A stretch of DNA of 64,000 nt from Maribacter sp. PR1 (GCF_028464145.1 NZ_JAQPCG010000003.1:434001-498000); one strand, 5' to 3'. Numbered from the stretch's first letter, positions 35,657-44,501 are shown. Made by a program: numbers and translations. Notes: generated by a model from the letters alone, not told the origin.

Positions 35657-37918
35657 ATGCAAAAAACCTTTGAAATTACTATTTCTGGTCAAGTACAAGG
35701 GGTGGGTTTCCGTCCTTTTGTGTATAGTTTATCTAAACAATTTCAATTGAGGGGTTCGGTTTGCAATAATCAAGACGGAGTACTAATTCACATCAATGCC
35801 TCCGAAGAAAAAGCAACTAATTTTCTGGTTCAACTACTAGAAAATGCTCCATCAATTTCTATCATTCAATCACATAAGATTTCCGAAATTCCGTTTCAAG
35901 AATTCGATGGCTTCAAGATAATTCCTTCAGAAGCAAAGCATCAAACCAACATTCCGTTAACCCCAGATTTTTCTATTTGCGAATCATGCAAAGCTGAAAT
36001 TAGGGATAAAAGCAATCGGCGATATGGGTATGCTTTTACCACATGCACCAACTGCGGCCCAAGATTTGCGGCGACCACAAAATTTCCTTTTGAGAGGTCA
36101 AATACAACGGTTTCTGCCTTTAAAATGTGTGCTACTTGTCAATCGGAATATATCAATCCTGATGACAGGCGATTTCATTCGCAAACGAATGGCTGCCCCG
36201 ATTGTGGGATTCAATTAAAACTGCAAGATTATGACGGGAGGCAATTTGATGGAGACCATAAGGAGCTAGTTAAGAAAACATCCGACTTCATCCGAAAAGG
36301 AAGCATCCTGGCACTTAAAAACACAAATGGTTATCTGCTATGTTGCGATGCCAATAATAAGTCGGCGATAGAACGTTTACGTGAAAAAAAGCAACGCCCT
36401 GCGAAACCTTTTGCCTTGCTCTATCCATCCTTGGAAAGAATCAAAAAAGACTTTAACCTAAGTGCTACAGAAGAAAATGCACTTACTTCATCTGTAGCTC
36501 CCATAGTTATTTTGAACCCGAAGAAGTCTATTCCTGACTTGGAACAAGATGGTATCGCTCCAGGATTGAATCAATTCGGTGTTATGTTACCATCATCAGC
36601 TTTGCTCACGGTTTTGATGGATGAACTTGGTACTCCGATCATCGCCACGAGTGGAAATGTTCATGGCTCCCCGATTATCTCGAAAGAATCAGAAGCAATT
36701 CAAAAACTATCTGGAGTGGCTGATTATTTCCTGCATCACGATTTAGAAGTTACTTTTCCTCAGGATGATTCTGTATTTCGGTTTACTGATGAACATCAAA
36801 TTACACTTCGACGTTCTCGTGGATTAGCTCCCAACTTTCTGAATATGACACCTTCGGGAAACGAAAAGATACTGGCCATGGGTGCCCATTTAAAGAGCAC
36901 GTTTACGTTTGTGCCTAATTCGCATACCTATATGAGTCCTTATCTTGGAAATCTGGATAGCTATGATGTTTCCGAAAGATTTCAGAATAGTATTGGACAA
37001 TTTGAAAAGTTGTTTCAAACACAACCGGAAGTAATTTTGATAGATGCCCATCCACAATATCAAAGTAGCATTTTGGGAAGGGAGTTGGCTGAAAAATGGA
37101 ATGCGGAATATATCTCCATACAACATCACAAAGCCCATTTTGCAAGTGTTTTAGGCGAACACGATTTATTTGATTCCAAAGAAAAAATACTAGGTCTAGT
37201 TTGGGATGGAACTGGGTTTGGAGAAGACAATATGATATGGGGAGGCGAGTCCTTTACGTATCAAAATCACGAAATGGAACGGCTGATTCACTTTGAATAT
37301 TATGATTGGTTGGCTGCTGATAAAATGGCGAAAGAACCAAGATTGTCCTTTCTCAGTATACTTCCCAATGCAGAAAAGGAAATTGCCAGGAAGAAGTTTT
37401 CCGAAACGGAATGGAAAGTCTATTTAAAAATGTTGGAGAACAACCCATTGAAAACATCATCGGTAGGACGCTTGTTTGACGCGGTTGCATCCTTGTTGGG
37501 TATAATAGATGTGACTAGCTATGAAGGTGAGGCTGCAATGCTATTAGAAAATCAAGCAAGAATGTATGTTGGAAATGATGAAGTTGATTTTTTAGCAGGG
37601 GTAGTATTTGAAAACATTCCAACAAAAACAATTATTCAAAATATTCATCAAGCTATGGTAGATGGTTTCTCAATTCCAAGAATTGCGAATAGTTTTATTC
37701 ATACGCTAGCGCGCGTGATTTTTAATATAGCAAAGCAGCATAATTTTAGTTGTATTGCTTGTAGTGGCGGGGTTTTTCAAAATGCTGTACTCATCGAAAA
37801 GCTTATAAAACTAGCTGAAAATTCGGGAATAAAGTTAAAATTTAATCGTATATTGTCTAGTAACGATGAGAATATTTCGTTCGGTCAGTTATCTTATTAT
37901 CAGCATATTAAAAAGTAA
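35657..37918 (+). CDS. hypF: Carbamoyltransferase HypF
   Basis: This is a 753-residue enzyme that makes the thiocarbamate precursor of the cyanide ligands with HypE. Domains in order are acylphosphatase (V-Q-G-V-G-F-R-P-F-V-Y), two zinc-finger segments (CESC, CTNC, CATC, CPDC), a YrdC-like domain (about 210-400), and a Kae1/HypF carbamoyltransferase domain with the H-H-K-A-H, D-G-T-G-F-G and S-G-G-V-F-Q-N motifs. Full length and intact. It starts 7 bp after hypB and ends 3 bp before hypC. Confidence 0.95.
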   Translation: MQKTFEITISGQVQGVGFRPFVYSLSKQFQLRGSVCNNQDGVLIHINASEEKATNFLVQLLENAPSISIIQSHKISEIPFQEFDGFKIIPSEAKHQTNIPLTPDFSICESCKAEIRDKSNRRYGYAFTTCTNCGPRFAATTKFPFERSNTTVSAFKMCATCQSEYINPDDRRFHSQTNGCPDCGIQLKLQDYDGRQFDGDHKELVKKTSDFIRKGSILALKNTNGYLLCCDANNKSAIERLREKKQRPAKPFALLYPSLERIKKDFNLSATEENALTSSVAPIVILNPKKSIPDLEQDGIAPGLNQFGVMLPSSALLTVLMDELGTPIIATSGNVHGSPIISKESEAIQKLSGVADYFLHHDLEVTFPQDDSVFRFTDEHQITLRRSRGLAPNFLNMTPSGNEKILAMGAHLKSTFTFVPNSHTYMSPYLGNLDSYDVSERFQNSIGQFEKLFQTQPEVILIDAHPQYQSSILGRELAEKWNAEYISIQHHKAHFASVLGEHDLFDSKEKILGLVWDGTGFGEDNMIWGGESFTYQNHEMERLIHFEYYDWLAADKMAKEPRLSFLSILPNAEKEIARKKFSETEWKVYLKMLENNPLKTSSVGRLFDAVASLLGIIDVTSYEGEAAMLLENQARMYVGNDEVDFLAGVVFENIPTKTIIQNIHQAMVDGFSIPRIANSFIHTLARVIFNIAKQHNFSCIACSGGVFQNAVLIEKLIKLAENSGIKLKFNRILSSNDENISFGQLSYYQHIKK

Positions 37919-37921
37919 ATT

Positions 37922-38197
37922 ATGTGTTTAGCGATTCCAGGTAAAATCAAGAGTATTGAAATGCAGTATGATGGCAAGGTGCGCATGGCTAAAGTGTTAT
38001 TTGGCGGTATAACCAAAGAGGCCAGTTTAGAAATGCTGCCTGATGCCGATATTGACGATTATGTATTGGTACACGTTGGTGTTGCCATCAGCAAAGTAGA
38101 TGAAGAAGAAGCGCAAAAAACGTTTAAGTATCTGGAAGAGATTGGGGAACTGGGAGACCTTACCGATGTAGATGAATATTTGCCAAAAACTAATTAA
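37922..38197 (+). CDS. hypC: Hydrogenase assembly chaperone HypC
   Basis: This is a 91-residue chaperone beginning M-C-L-A-I-P-G-K-I, where C2 binds the Fe(CN)2CO unit with HypD. The acidic C-terminal helix is typical of the family. It lies 3 bp after hypF. A 97-bp gap with a perfect palindrome (38237-38252) follows before hypD. Confidence 0.94.
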   Translation: MCLAIPGKIKSIEMQYDGKVRMAKVLFGGITKEASLEMLPDADIDDYVLVHVGVAISKVDEEEAQKTFKYLEEIGELGDLTDVDEYLPKTN

Positions 38198-38236
38198 AAC
38201 CGTTTGCCGTGAAATGATCCATTACAAACATTACAT

Positions 38237-38252
38237 TCAATTTGCAAATTGA
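38237..38252. promoter_or_regulatory. Perfect 16-bp palindrome between hypC and hypD
   Basis: TCAATTTGCAAATTGA is self-complementary and sits in the only sizeable gap (97 bp) in the hyp cluster, 42 bp before the hypD start. Possible roles are an operator for an internal hypDE promoter or a transcript-stability hairpin. No T-run follows, so a terminator is unlikely. Confidence 0.45.
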
Positions 38253-38294
38253 GCGAATTACATCTGACCAATTAATAAAAATAAAAATCTACAG

Positions 38295-39389
38295 ATGAAA
38301 TACATGTCTGAATACCGCGACCCTGAACTCGCAAAAAAATATTTGGAAGAAATAAAGAACACCGTTTCTAGACCTTGGTCGATTATGGAAGTTTGTGGTG
38401 GGCAAACACATAGCCTTGTGAAAAATGGTATCATTGAAATGTTACCGGATTCGGTTACTATGATTCATGGACCCGGGTGCCCCGTTTGTGTGACTCCTTT
38501 GAATTTAATCGATAAAGCGGTGTATCTCGCCTCAGACAAAGGAGTGATTCTTTGCTCCTTTGGAGATATGCTGAGAGTGCCTGGTTCTCAAAAAAGTTTG
38601 CTTGAAGCAAAAGCAGAAGGAGCCGATGTACGGATTTTATATTCTCCCTTAGAGGCTGTAAAAATTGCCGAAGACAATCCGGATAAAGAAGTTGTTTTCT
38701 TTGCCGTTGGCTTTGAAACAACGGCTCCGGCAAATGCCTTGTCGGTAGTGCACGCGCATCGTAGAGGCGTAAAAAACTATTCTATTTTGGCATCGCATGT
38801 CTTGGTGCCACCAGCAATAAAAGCGGTAATCGATGATGAGGAAAGTAAAATAGATGGCTTTTTGGCTGCTGGTCATGTATGTACCATAATGGGCAATACG
38901 GAGTATCATCCAATATCGGCCAAATATAAAGTGCCGATCGTGGTTACGGGTTTTGAACCTTTAGATGTGCTGCAAGGTATTTTGATGGTTATCCGTCAAT
39001 TAGAGCAAAGTAAGTCTGAAGTTGAAAATCAATACGCTAGAATCGTTCGGGAGGAAGGTAATCGTGATGCTCAAAAAGTCATTGATGAAGTTTTTGAAGT
39101 TAGACATCAGATGTGGCGGGGTATTGGGGAAATTCCTGATAGCGGCTATGCCGTTCGTGAGAAATATGCAGCGTTTGATGCTACAAAAAAATTTAGTGTC
39201 ACGATTGAAGAGGCACCTGAAAACCCAGACTGTATTTCAGGTCAGGTTATGAAGGGAATCAAAAAGCCTTTTGAGTGCTCTCAATTTGGTAAAGCGTGTA
39301 AACCTACAAATCCACTTGGTGCGCCCATGGTCAGTAGTGAAGGGGCTTGTGCTGCCTATTATCACTTTTCCGGACTAGTTGAAGCTTAA
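38295..39389 (+). CDS. hypD: Hydrogenase formation protein HypD
   Basis: This is a 364-residue Fe-S protein that, with HypC, builds the Fe(CN)2CO moiety. The family motifs [26 protein letters not shown] and [10 protein letters not shown] are present. A C-terminal set of cysteines ([17 protein letters not shown]) holds the 4Fe-4S cluster. It follows hypC after 97 bp and precedes hypE by 10 bp. Confidence 0.95.
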   Translation: MKYMSEYRDPELAKKYLEEIKNTVSRPWSIMEVCGGQTHSLVKNGIIEMLPDSVTMIHGPGCPVCVTPLNLIDKAVYLASDKGVILCSFGDMLRVPGSQKSLLEAKAEGADVRILYSPLEAVKIAEDNPDKEVVFFAVGFETTAPANALSVVHAHRRGVKNYSILASHVLVPPAIKAVIDDEESKIDGFLAAGHVCTIMGNTEYHPISAKYKVPIVVTGFEPLDVLQGILMVIRQLEQSKSEVENQYARIVREEGNRDAQKVIDEVFEVRHQMWRGIGEIPDSGYAVREKYAAFDATKKFSVTIEEAPENPDCISGQVMKGIKKPFECSQFGKACKPTNPLGAPMVSSEGACAAYYHFSGLVEA

Positions 39390-39399
39390 TCGAAACCAA

Positions 39400-40461
39400 A
39401 TGCCGGAGAACAACAAAATACGCGTGCAGCTGCAATGCCCCATGCCTAAACTTGACTTTGATGTCATCACTTTAGGGCATGGAAGTGGCGGAGTACTAAC
39501 CAACAGACTTTTAGATAGTGGTGTTTTTGATCTGCTGAAAAACGATATCCTCGACGAACGCCATGATGGTGCATTTTTAGAGTTGCATGGCAAAACGGCT
39601 TTTTCTACAGATAGCTTTTTAGTGTCTCCCATATTTTTCCCCGGGGGAAATATTGGAGAGTTGGCCGTAAACGGAACGGTCAATGATCTGGCAATGTGCG
39701 GGGCTACGCCCAAATATCTCTCGTTAAGTTTTATCATTGAGGAAGGACTTCCAGTAAAAGAATTTTGGGATATTCTGGTAGCCATCAAATTCGCTTGTGA
39801 AAAAGCAGGCGTGCAAATCGTTACTGGCGATACTAAAGTGGTTGAAAAGGGTAAGGGCGACAAAATTTTCGTGAACACTTCAGGTGTCGGACCTATTCAT
39901 CCCAAAGCAAATATCCGCGTAAAAAATATATCCGTAGGAGACAAAATAATTATTAGTGGAAATGTTGCATCTCACGGAATGGCTATCATGTCGGTTCGTG
40001 AAGGTTTAGAATTCGGCTCTGAAATCAAGAGTGATACCACCAATCTAAATCATACCATACTACGATTGATTGAGCTGTTTGGAGAAAGTATTCATTTATT
40101 GACTGACCCGACACGGGGTGGTGTTGCAACAGTATTGAAAGAAATTGCACAATCTTCTGAAATAGGTATCGACTTGTTTCAAAGAGATTTTCCTATGGAT
40201 GAACAGGTGGCAAGTGCCTGCGAATTATTAGGCTTGGACCCTTTATACGTAGCAAACGAAGGACTCTTTATTGCTTTCGTATCTGAGTCTGTAGCAGATG
40301 CCGTTTTGACTGCTTTGCAAGAAGATGAGAATGGTCAAAATGCTCGTATTATAGGAAGCGTCGTTGCGGAACATCCCAAACAAGTCATTATGGAAAGTGC
40401 AATAGGAGGTAAGAGGGTTATAAGTATGCTTCCCGGAGAACAATTGCCTAGAATTTGTTAA
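39400..40461 (+). CDS. hypE: Carbamoyl dehydratase HypE
   Basis: This is a 353-residue AIR-synthase-like enzyme that dehydrates the carbamoyl group on its C-terminal Cys to form thiocyanate. The terminal P-R-I-C is seen, as are G-H-G-S-G-G, F-S-T-D-S-F, G-D-T-K-V-V and D-P-T-R-G-G. ATG 39400 is preferred over an upstream TTG at 39379 that overlaps hypD. It is followed 1 bp later by the NHL gene. Confidence 0.95.
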   Translation: MPENNKIRVQLQCPMPKLDFDVITLGHGSGGVLTNRLLDSGVFDLLKNDILDERHDGAFLELHGKTAFSTDSFLVSPIFFPGGNIGELAVNGTVNDLAMCGATPKYLSLSFIIEEGLPVKEFWDILVAIKFACEKAGVQIVTGDTKVVEKGKGDKIFVNTSGVGPIHPKANIRVKNISVGDKIIISGNVASHGMAIMSVREGLEFGSEIKSDTTNLNHTILRLIELFGESIHLLTDPTRGGVATVLKEIAQSSEIGIDLFQRDFPMDEQVASACELLGLDPLYVANEGLFIAFVSESVADAVLTALQEDENGQNARIIGSVVAEHPKQVIMESAIGGKRVISMLPGEQLPRIC

Positions 40462-40462
40462 T

Positions 40463-41557
40463 ATGAATTTTGAAACGCTAGGCAAACATGTTACCGATTC
40501 TTATGTTTTTAAAGGTTCCGAGGAAATGCCATTCTTGGCTCCAAGAGGAGTTTTTACTATGGAGAATAAACTCTTTGTTTCCGATACGGGGCGTAATCGC
40601 ATTTTTATCTGGAATGAAATTCCCAAGACAGAATATCAAGAACCCGATATTGTTTTGGGTCAGGTCGATGCCACAGAAACGGGTCGTAATGCGGGTGGAA
40701 TTGCAACTGCAAGTACATTACATTATCCATCGGGAATATGGAGCAATGGCACTATCGTTATCGTTGCAGATGCTTGGAACCATCGCGTGCTTATTTGGCA
40801 TTCGTTACCCACTCAAAATGGGCAGCCAGCGGATGTAGTGTTGGGGCAGCCCGATTTTGAATCAAATCAACCCAACGTTTCGGGTATTGGAAACGACCCT
40901 TCTGCACAAACCTTAAACTGGCCGTACGGAGTTTTCTCAGATGGAGAAAGCCTTTGGATAGCAGATACAGGGAATCGGAGGATATTGTTCTATGACGGGA
41001 TTCCAATGACCAATTTTGCTCCGGCGGATGAAGTCATAGGAAAACCGGATTTCACGAACAGGGATTATGAAAATCATGAACCCATTTGGCCCTATTCCGT
41101 TAAGGTAAATGCCAAAAGACAAATGGTCGTAGCCGACACTCAATTCTACCGTTCATTAGTTTGGAATGATGCTGACAAAGCATTTTCAAAACCAGCGGAT
41201 AGTATTATTGGACAAGCCGATTTTGATGCTTGTGGACAAAATCAGTTTGGCTTGTTTCCCTCTTCAAAATCGTTAAACTGGATATATGATGCTTGTTTCT
41301 ATAAAGACGGGATACTAGTAAATGATACTGGGAATAGTAGAGTATTATGGTTTGATAAAATCCCAACGAAAAACAATCCCGAAGCAACAGCGGTCATTGG
41401 GAAACGAGATTTTAAAACAGGAAGCGAAAATAAAGAAACCTTGATGGGAACTTCAAGCTCCTTGTATTGGCCTTTTTCAATAACTACAAAAGAAAATAAA
41501 CTAATCATTGCCGATACTGGAAATCATCGGGTAGTGATAACGGATTTAAAGCTCTAA
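40463..41557 (+). CDS. NHL-repeat beta-propeller protein of hydrogenase operon
   Basis: This is a 364-residue protein with six NHL-type blades, each closing in a variant of V-A-D-T-x-N-x-R-V-L-I-W (for example I-A-D-T-G-N-R-R-I-L-F-Y and V-N-D-T-G-N-S-R-V-L-W-F). No signal peptide is present, so it is probably cytosolic. It starts 1 bp after hypE and its last 4 bp overlap the convergent nickel-permease gene. NHL proteins occur in some group 2a hydrogenase operons (from memory). A scaffold or electron-acceptor docking role is plausible but unproven. No Fe-S or haem motif is visible in it. Confidence 0.75.
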   Translation: MNFETLGKHVTDSYVFKGSEEMPFLAPRGVFTMENKLFVSDTGRNRIFIWNEIPKTEYQEPDIVLGQVDATETGRNAGGIATASTLHYPSGIWSNGTIVIVADAWNHRVLIWHSLPTQNGQPADVVLGQPDFESNQPNVSGIGNDPSAQTLNWPYGVFSDGESLWIADTGNRRILFYDGIPMTNFAPADEVIGKPDFTNRDYENHEPIWPYSVKVNAKRQMVVADTQFYRSLVWNDADKAFSKPADSIIGQADFDACGQNQFGLFPSSKSLNWIYDACFYKDGILVNDTGNSRVLWFDKIPTKNNPEATAVIGKRDFKTGSENKETLMGTSSSLYWPFSITTKENKLIIADTGNHRVVITDLKL

Positions 41558-42261
41558 AGACTAAGATACAGCCAGTAAACACCTATAGCAATTGCGAAAA
41601 CTCCTCCCGATAAGCGCACCATTTTAAAAAGAGATTTACTGTTTTGTTTTTTGGAGTACCTCGCTAATTGTCCAAGTAAGAATGTATAAATCGTCATAAC
41701 CAATAGTGTTCCTAATCCGAAGCCAATGATGTATTGAATACTATCAAATTTATTTTCAAATCCCAATACCGGAAGGAGTAAAACAAAATGTGCTATTCCT
41801 GCGAGTCCATGTAAAACCCCAATCCCAAAAGAAGTCCATTGATTTTGCTTAACCTTTTTGCTATGAGCGTGACCATGGTTTAGCATGTTTTTGTCATGCT
41901 CATGTTCGTGTATATGAATATAGGGCTCTTCCGCATTGTGCACATGCGGATGTTTGTGGTTTTTTCTTTTGCCGAAAATACTGTATAATGCCCAGAGTCC
42001 CACGACAATTAAAACGGCGCCAACTAGCTGTTCACTATGTTCCGATATTTTCTCTATTGGAATGTATTGCCGAAATAGGAGAAAAAGCAACCCTATCAAA
42101 AGCATTCCGGTCAGATGTCCAAAACCCCAGAACAAACCTATTTTCCAGACTTTTCGTCTCGTTTCAATCGCCAAAGGGGTAACCGCAGCCAAATGGTCTG
42201 GTCCTGAAACCACATGTAATATTGAAGCTGCAATACCGGCAAGTAAAGGAAAGCTCATCAT
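41554..42261 (-). CDS. HupE/UreH/NicO-type nickel transporter
   Basis: This is a 235-residue membrane protein with about six hydrophobic helices. Helix 1 carries H-V-V-S-G-P-D-H-L-A-A-V, a nickel/cobalt-permease-like signature with His and Asp. A cytoplasmic loop (about residues 100-135) is very rich in histidine (H-K-H-P-H-V-H-N, H-I-H-E-H-E-H). The His loop and the hydrogenase context support nickel uptake; the substrate is inferred. It is transcribed against the hydrogenase operon, so it probably has its own promoter in 42262-42528. Confidence 0.82.
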   Translation of the reverse strand: MMSFPLLAGIAASILHVVSGPDHLAAVTPLAIETRRKVWKIGLFWGFGHLTGMLLIGLLFLLFRQYIPIEKISEHSEQLVGAVLIVVGLWALYSIFGKRKNHKHPHVHNAEEPYIHIHEHEHDKNMLNHGHAHSKKVKQNQWTSFGIGVLHGLAGIAHFVLLLPVLGFENKFDSIQYIIGFGLGTLLVMTIYTFLLGQLARYSKKQNSKSLFKMVRLSGGVFAIAIGVYWLYLSL

Positions 42262-42528
42262 TCGATTTACAAAAGAACAATGTAGTGAAATTTCTTGTCA
42301 AAATTGTTTCTGATACGCTTTTCAATTCGCTCTACGTTGTTACAAAATATACATTTCATTATTTAGCTCTTTAAAGTGAAAATCCTAGGCCGTTATAAAT
42401 CATAATTATGGTCCTATTAATCGGCCGTTTTTCGGTACAACCGAAATGCCCTAAAAAAATATCTTATCCTAGTTCCATTTATCGTTCTTTTTAGTAGTTT
42501 CGTTATATAACCTTTTACGGAACTAAAA
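42262..42528. other. Probable resolution (res) site and tnpR promoter region
   Basis: This is a 267-bp AT-rich gap between the divergent nickel-permease and resolvase genes, the classic position of a Tn3 res site. It contains TTTCGGT-ACA-ACCGAAA (42430-42446), a near-palindromic AT-rich segment at about 42393-42415 and short direct and inverted pieces such as CGGCC. Exact resolvase subsites cannot be assigned by eye. The promoters of tnpR and of the nickel gene presumably lie here too. Confidence 0.5.
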
Positions 42529-43110
42529 ATGGTAGTAGGATATGCCAGGGTATCGACACCCGAGCAAAAGCTTGAAGCACAGATCGATCTGTTAAAAAAT
42601 GCTGGTTGTGAGAAAATTTATAAGGATATAGCAAGCGGTACCCGGGACGACAGAAAAGGATTGAACGAAATGCTGAGATATATGCGAAAGGGGGACACTA
42701 TCCTTACCTATAAAAACGACAGGGTTTTCCGTTCGCTGAAAAATATGGTTGAACTTATTGATAGGTTCAATGAGGCAGGGGTACATTTCAAAAGCTTGAG
42801 CGAACCGGAATTCGACACCACATCGGCCAACGGTAAATTTTTATTACAGATTTTTGCGGCAGTTGCGGAATTCGAACGCAACCTTATCAGTGAACGCACA
42901 AAGGTGGGGCTTGATAATGCAAGAAAGCGGAACAAGTTGTTGGGCAGGCCCAAAGGGTCGAAGATTGAAACAATCGAAAAGTACCATTATGCCAAGCATC
43001 TGTACGGGAATCAAGGAGTATCGATTGATTTGGCCTGCAAACGGGCAAAAATCGGTAAGACCTCTTTTTATAGAGTAGAAAAAGAACTTTCGTCAAAATC
43101 AAGTAGTTAA
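42529..43110 (+). CDS. tnpR: Tn3 serine resolvase TnpR
   Basis: This is a 193-residue small serine recombinase. The catalytic Ser is S9 in Y-A-R-V-S-T. The resolvase body follows (F-A-A-V-A-E-F-E-R-N-L-I-S-E-R), and the C-terminal helix-turn-helix (about 160-185) is G-V-S-I-D-L-A-C-K-R-A-K-I-G-K-T-S-F. It resolves cointegrates made by TnpA at the adjacent res region. It is intact and of normal length. Confidence 0.95.
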   Translation: MVVGYARVSTPEQKLEAQIDLLKNAGCEKIYKDIASGTRDDRKGLNEMLRYMRKGDTILTYKNDRVFRSLKNMVELIDRFNEAGVHFKSLSEPEFDTTSANGKFLLQIFAAVAEFERNLISERTKVGLDNARKRNKLLGRPKGSKIETIEKYHYAKHLYGNQGVSIDLACKRAKIGKTSFYRVEKELSSKSSS

Positions 43111-43124
43111 TCTCAGACAAGGCT

Positions 43125-43916
43125 ATGTCTTACCTCACATCACTTAGCATAACTACAGAAAGAACCCATCCGTTTCCCTATGATGTCAGTGCAATAAAGT
43201 TTGCAAAGGACGTTGATGTATCCGCACCTGTTACCTTTATTATAGGTGATAACGGTACCGGAAAGTCCACATTGCTCGAAACATTGGCACTTCGTTTACA
43301 ATTACCACATATGGATGGATTTGGGTATGGTAAAAATTGTTTCAAGGCAGCCCGTTCGTTGACGCCATATCTGCATTTAGATTGGAAAATTGAAAAACCC
43401 AGAGGATTTTTCTTCAGGGCAGAGGACTTTGGTGACCTCTTGAACAGTATCGACAGAGAGGATGCCAGGCTCCATGAATCCTTCAAGGATATTTATGGAG
43501 AAGTTCCAGACCATATCATCCAAGAAATGAAGGACAACCAAAACTATCAGATTTATCGAATGCGATTGAACTATGGTCAGGATCTACAAGGTTTTTCTCA
43601 TGGGGAGGCCTACCTGAAGATAATGGACGATACTATAAATGGAAACGGGATATTTCTATTGGATGAACCGGAGGCCGCTTTGTCACCATCCAAACAGTTG
43701 TCCTTGCTTTATTTTATCCAAGAACATCTTAAATCCCATATGTCCCAATTCATTATAGCTACACATTCACCTATGCTTATGGCATATCCCGGAGCCAATA
43801 TATATGAGGTGACCGACAAAGGAATGAACAAAGTATCTTTGGAGGAGACAGAACATTACACTATTACAAGGTCGTTCCTGCAAAGTCCAGAAAGCTATTT
43901 GAGGTTTTTCAAGTAG
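43125..43916 (+). CDS. AAA ATPase (ABC-type fold), transposon passenger
   Basis: This is a 263-residue ATPase with Walker A G-D-N-G-T-G-K-S-T (about residue 41), a signature-like S-H-G-E-A-Y-L segment, and Walker B L-L-D-E-P-E-A-A-L-S-P. It is a stand-alone ABC-type ATPase of the COG3910 kind (from memory), with no membrane domain. It starts 14 bp after tnpR on the same strand, so it may be co-transcribed. Its role (repair, transposition immunity, defence or a chance passenger) is unknown. Confidence 0.8.
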   Translation: MSYLTSLSITTERTHPFPYDVSAIKFAKDVDVSAPVTFIIGDNGTGKSTLLETLALRLQLPHMDGFGYGKNCFKAARSLTPYLHLDWKIEKPRGFFFRAEDFGDLLNSIDREDARLHESFKDIYGEVPDHIIQEMKDNQNYQIYRMRLNYGQDLQGFSHGEAYLKIMDDTINGNGIFLLDEPEAALSPSKQLSLLYFIQEHLKSHMSQFIIATHSPMLMAYPGANIYEVTDKGMNKVSLEETEHYTITRSFLQSPESYLRFFK

Positions 43917-44191
43917 AAAGTCCGGTATTATAATATGCGGTGCCGTCAAAAAATGGATACCACCATTTATCCCTTGTATTGGTTTCTCCTATGTTTTTTC
44001 CAGTTCCTGGTACGTTTTGAATACTTCGAGTTGGTCGTTTCAATCCCGTGGGGAAAACAGTAACAACAGCCACCCATCTTAAGATAGTTGTCAATCCTTG
44101 ATAAACGAACATTGGATATTTTCTTTGGAAAATCAATATGTCCTTCAGGGGTAAGTCCAAAAGCCCTTTCAAATCGTTTCGTATATTTCAC
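43909..44191 (-). pseudogene. Broken small ORF near right end of transposon
   Basis: Two overlapping minus-strand frames look like one gene split by a frameshift. 43967-44191 (GTG start) encodes 74 residues, ending K-H-R-R-N-Q-Y-K-G. A second frame to 43909 continues with D-K-W-W-Y-P-F-F-D-G. The composition (Lys/Arg-rich, Cys/His pair C-C-Y-C-F-P-H) looks protein-like rather than random. A perfect inverted repeat with 14-bp arms (44196-44227) lies just before the start. No family is recognised. Confidence 0.35.
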
Positions 44192-44195
44192 GATT

Positions 44196-44227
44196 TCAAT
44201 GTTTTAAGTGAATACTTAAAACATTGA
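44196..44227. repeat. Perfect 14-bp-arm inverted repeat near right end
   Basis: TCAATGTTTTAAGT and its complement ACTTAAAACATTGA are separated by GAAT. It lies 4 bp upstream of the possible GTG start of the broken small ORF. It could be an operator, a hairpin over a ribosome site, or an attachment-type site. Outside it, 44228-44440 contains no gene I can support. Confidence 0.5.
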
Positions 44228-44440
44228 GCCTTTTAGGAATTTGGAAAGAAACATAATCGGTTGATTTCCGTAAAGATAGTCCATAAAACAGTTTGGGCAC
44301 AAGTTATATTCAAAAGCTATGAAATGGTAGTGTAATCCCGAAACAAACGAATGTTCTTAAGCATTTGCAGAATAGTAGTTTGGTTAATCCAATTGGACTT
44401 TTGGCCAACTTTTGAGATGTAACCATTGTATAAGAAGTGC

Positions 44441-44501
44441 CAGTGTTTTCAGTACCTGTGAGCTAAGTTGTCGTTTTATGCAGCTATGAGGTCACTAGGC
44501 C
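44441..44501. repeat. Right terminal inverted repeat (IRR)
   Basis: Read on the minus strand from 44501, the sequence GGCCTAGTGACCTCATAG and onward matches the left repeat over 39 bp with three mismatches. Weaker similarity continues to about 44441. Outer bases GGCC differ from GGGG at the left end. The repeat together with IRL defines the transposon borders. Confidence 0.92.

Larger units (their letters stand above)
26176..44501. mobile_element. Tn3-family transposon carrying a [NiFe]-hydrogenase cluster (18,326 bp)
   Basis: The element is bounded by matching terminal inverted repeats and a 5-bp target duplication. Its order is: left repeat, tnpA, hupS-hupL, hupD, two small genes, a TPR gene, hypA-B-F-C-D-E, an NHL gene, a nickel-permease-like gene on the opposite strand, a resolution region, tnpR, an AAA-ATPase gene, a broken small gene, right repeat. 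The transposase and serine resolvase define a replicative Tn3-type element. The hydrogenase block is visibly more AT-rich than the flanking copper genes. The ends are intact and cusA is cleanly split, so the insertion looks recent. I am sure of the element borders; the absence of described relatives rests on memory. Confidence 0.93.

Noticed and set aside
42529-43110. TnpR as the integrase of the conjugative element
   Set aside because: Its size, catalytic layout and position next to a res-like gap within the Tn3 borders fit a cointegrate resolvase. The integrase of the conjugative element is not in this window.
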